Origin: Acidobacteriaceae bacterium
GTDB taxonomy: Bacteria > Acidobacteriota > Terriglobia > Terriglobales > Acidobacteriaceae
Reading direction: 5' to 3'
DNA length: 6,747 nucleotides
NCBI GenBank assembly: GCA_030049955.1
Contig: JASIJX010000627.1
Coordinates: forward strand, 1 to 6,747
Position 1 is the stretch's first letter, and each line of letters opens with the position of its first letter. The notes beneath the pieces were generated by a model that did not search any database, had not been told where the DNA came from, and saw only the letters and a list, made by a program, of their open reading frames with translations. The translations under genes and the position numbers were made by a program. Positions 5,197 through 6,747 of the stretch are shown in pieces.

Positions 5197-6747
5197 TTAC
5201 GCCGCGGCGGTGTAGCGGGTGCGGATGGCGGCGAAGATCCGTTCGCGGCTCTGCTGCGGCGAATCTTCGCGGTTTTCGATCTCCTCGACCTGCTGTGCCA
5301 GGTCTCGGTCCTTGATAGTTTCGCGCAGCCAGCGCGAGTAGTCGTGCGCGCGAAGATGATGGCGCCAGGTTTCGTCGTCGACGCCGCTGGCAATGCGGAT
5401 GAAGTTGTCGAAATTCTGCGCGATGAGCGCGAGCCTGGCGTCCGGCCCGCGGAAGACGAAGCTGCTTGGTCCCAGATCGCCCTGCGCATACTTGCGGATG
5501 TGCCGCAGGTGCTCGGTTTTGCCGGGCGCAACTTTCACCACAAATGGATCGCCTTCGCCGCGAAACCAGGCGAGCACTTCGCCGTGTTCGAGCGTAACCG
5601 GCGCCAGATTGGGCTCAGGGATTTGGGCCGTGCGGCAGAAGGCACGCAGGGTTTCCTGCGGGTCCTTGCCCACGGCCAGAACGATCGATACCACGGCCAG
5701 CGCTTCCGGGCGCATGTGATCGGGATGGACGGTGATCATGAGCGAGGTGCTGGGCGGCGCGGGCAGCAGCGTGCTTTCAGCAGGCGTGCGAGCGGGGAAG
5801 ATGTGGTGCGCTTCATCGAGGATGAGCCAGTGCGGACGGCCTTTTTTCTGGCGGAGATCGTCCAGCTTACGGATCACCTCGGAGACGTAGGCCGGCCGGT
5901 AATCGAGCGCGATACCGAGCAGGTTGACTACCACGTTATAAGCGCGTTCGAGCAGGGTGAGCACCTCGCCGGCGGCAGGCGCATAGTGGGGGTTGCCAAG
6001 GTTGACGGCTGGCTCGAAATTTTCGTAGTCGCCTTCGGGGTCAAAGAGGCAGAACTGGTACTGCTCTTCTGCGAGCCGCTCGATGAGGCCGGTGATGGCG
6101 GTGGATTTGCCGCTGCCCGACGGGCCGGCGACGAGCACGGAGTGAGCAAGAGCGGGAATCATGACCCGACGCTCGGGGTCGTCCTTTGCTGTGCCAAGAA
6201 GCAAACCGTGCTCGCCTCCGGGAGCAAGCCACCGGCTCAGATCGTTGAGCAGGATTTCGTCAATCAGCTCCTCGACTCCGGTTCCGTGATCGGCTGAGGT
6301 GATCAGATCGGCTTTGGCCAATACCGATTCCACGGAATTGCTGACGGCAACGCCGCAGGCGCAGGCCGTGAGCATGGGGAGGTCGTTTTCGGCATCGCCT
6401 ATGGCGACCACATTGTGCGCGGAGATCTTCATCTCGTCCAGGGCCACACGCAGGCCGCTGGCTTTGTTAGTGCCGGTGGGCAGGATCATGACGGCGCGCT
6501 TGTTGAAGATGATCTGGCGATCGATGCCGAGCTCGCTGAGCACCCGGAGCACGGTGCACTCGTACGGGCGCCAGGAGGCGACGATCGAGCGGCCGCTGGT
6601 GATGGGGGTGACGCCGCGCACAGTGAGCGCTTCTGCGAGGCCATTCGGCGCCGGGTCGGCGAGCAGGCGCGATTCGTGCGAGTGCGGGCGATAGAGGAGC
6701 GCGCCGTTTTCCGCCACGATCCACTCGAAGAGCTCGGGCCGCGGAAA
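5197..6747 (-). CDS. Fusion of HAD-IIB phosphatase and HerA/DUF87-like P-loop ATPase (5' end off right edge)
   Basis: A 516-codon partial gene, numbered from the first codon in the window (6747). The frame stays open to the edge. The sequence ELFEWIVAENGALLY (5-19) is internal to a Cof-type HAD fold, so the GTG at 6717 is not the start; motif I with the nucleophile Asp lies outside. A cap region follows, then VNKxxG-like TNKASGL (93-99) with the motif III Lys at 95 and GDAENDLPML (117-126) with the motif IV metal-binding acids at 118 and 122. A linker at about 170-200 leads to a P-loop ATPase: Walker A GPSGSGKST (208-216), FDPEGDYE (235-242) and Walker B WLILDEAHH (307-315). DPEGDY plus DEAHH resembles HerA/DUF87 ATPases. 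The tail holds HHLRAHDYSRWLRETIKD (463-480) and an acidic, charged C-terminus. I recall the same domain order in other bacteria, so it is probably a known but uncharacterised family. Substrate and role are unknown. It converges on the CDGSH gene with a 4-base gap. Confidence 0.88.
   Translation of the reverse strand, partial: FPRPELFEWIVAENGALLYRPHSHESRLLADPAPNGLAEALTVRGVTPITSGRSIVASWRPYECTVLRVLSELGIDRQIIFNKRAVMILPTGTNKASGLRVALDEMKISAHNVVAIGDAENDLPMLTACACGVAVSNSVESVLAKADLITSADHGTGVEELIDEILLNDLSRWLAPGGEHGLLLGTAKDDPERRVMIPALAHSVLVAGPSGSGKSTAITGLIERLAEEQYQFCLFDPEGDYENFEPAVNLGNPHYAPAAGEVLTLLERAYNVVVNLLGIALDYRPAYVSEVIRKLDDLRQKKGRPHWLILDEAHHIFPARTPAESTLLPAPPSTSLMITVHPDHMRPEALAVVSIVLAVGKDPQETLRAFCRTAQIPEPNLAPVTLEHGEVLAWFRGEGDPFVVKVAPGKTEHLRHIRKYAQGDLGPSSFVFRGPDARLALIAQNFDNFIRIASGVDDETWRHHLRAHDYSRWLRETIKDRDLAQQVEEIENREDSPQQSRERIFAAIRTRYTAAA

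Noticed and set aside
4740..5531. 263-codon minus frame spanning the CDGSH gene
   Set aside because: It overlaps three well-supported genes in the wrong frame or strand, and the Arg/Ser/Ala-rich translation is typical of a shadow frame.
5098..6297. 399-codon open frame on the plus strand, opposite the HAD-ATPase gene
   Set aside because: It lies wholly antisense to a gene with clear HAD, Walker A and Walker B motifs, overlaps the CDGSH gene, and its translation shows no recognisable motif. Long antisense frames are common in G+C-rich DNA.
6715..6717. GTG at 6717 as the start of the HAD-ATPase gene
   Set aside because: The frame continues upstream to the window edge with family-like sequence (ELFEWI before VAENGALLY), and the HAD fold would lack its nucleophile motif if it began here.

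Overview
The window reads as chromosomal DNA from a Gram-negative-type bacterium with moderately high G+C. Coding is dense, and there are no RNA genes, insertion sequences, CRISPR arrays or phage genes. The N-terminal sequence of the Lon protease (e.g. PMMPIRDMVIFPYMMTPFVV, then ATQHDASIDEP) resembles acidobacterial Lon proteins as I remember them. The envelope genes would fit that phylum too, but this placement is inference from memory and no search was run.

Layout, left to right. (1) Positions 1-545, minus: the first 181 codons of an ATP-dependent Lon protease; the rest lies off the left edge. (2) 546-714: a 169-base spacer with a small perfect hairpin and a possible lon -10 box. (3) 715-2568, minus: a GT-C fold, family-39-like membrane glycosyltransferase of 617 residues. 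(4) 2569-2904: a 336-base divergent intergenic region. It holds a perfect 7+2+7 inverted repeat, a terminator-like hairpin with a T run, a consensus TATAAT close to the right-hand gene and a TATAAC close to the left-hand gene. (5) 2905-4881, plus: a membrane-anchored alkaline-phosphatase/sulfatase-superfamily transferase of the LTA synthase/OpgB/Ept type. (6) 4950-5192, plus: an 80-residue protein with two complete CDGSH [2Fe-2S] motifs. (7) 5197-6747, minus, running off the right edge: a fusion of a HAD-IIB (Cof-type) phosphatase with a HerA/DUF87-like P-loop ATPase and a conserved-looking C-terminal segment. It ends tail-to-tail with the CDGSH gene, only 4 bases apart.

How the genes relate. 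The GT39-like enzyme and the LtaS/Ept-like enzyme are divergent neighbours. Both are expected to act at the periplasmic face of the inner membrane, one moving a sugar from a lipid-linked donor and the other moving a phospho-head-group. A shared role in decorating an envelope glycan or lipid is plausible but is inference. The CDGSH protein and the HAD-ATPase fusion have no evident link to that pair. No wholly unknown multi-gene system is visible. The least understood item is the HAD-ATPase fusion, and the most promising non-coding signal is the inverted repeat between the divergent envelope genes.
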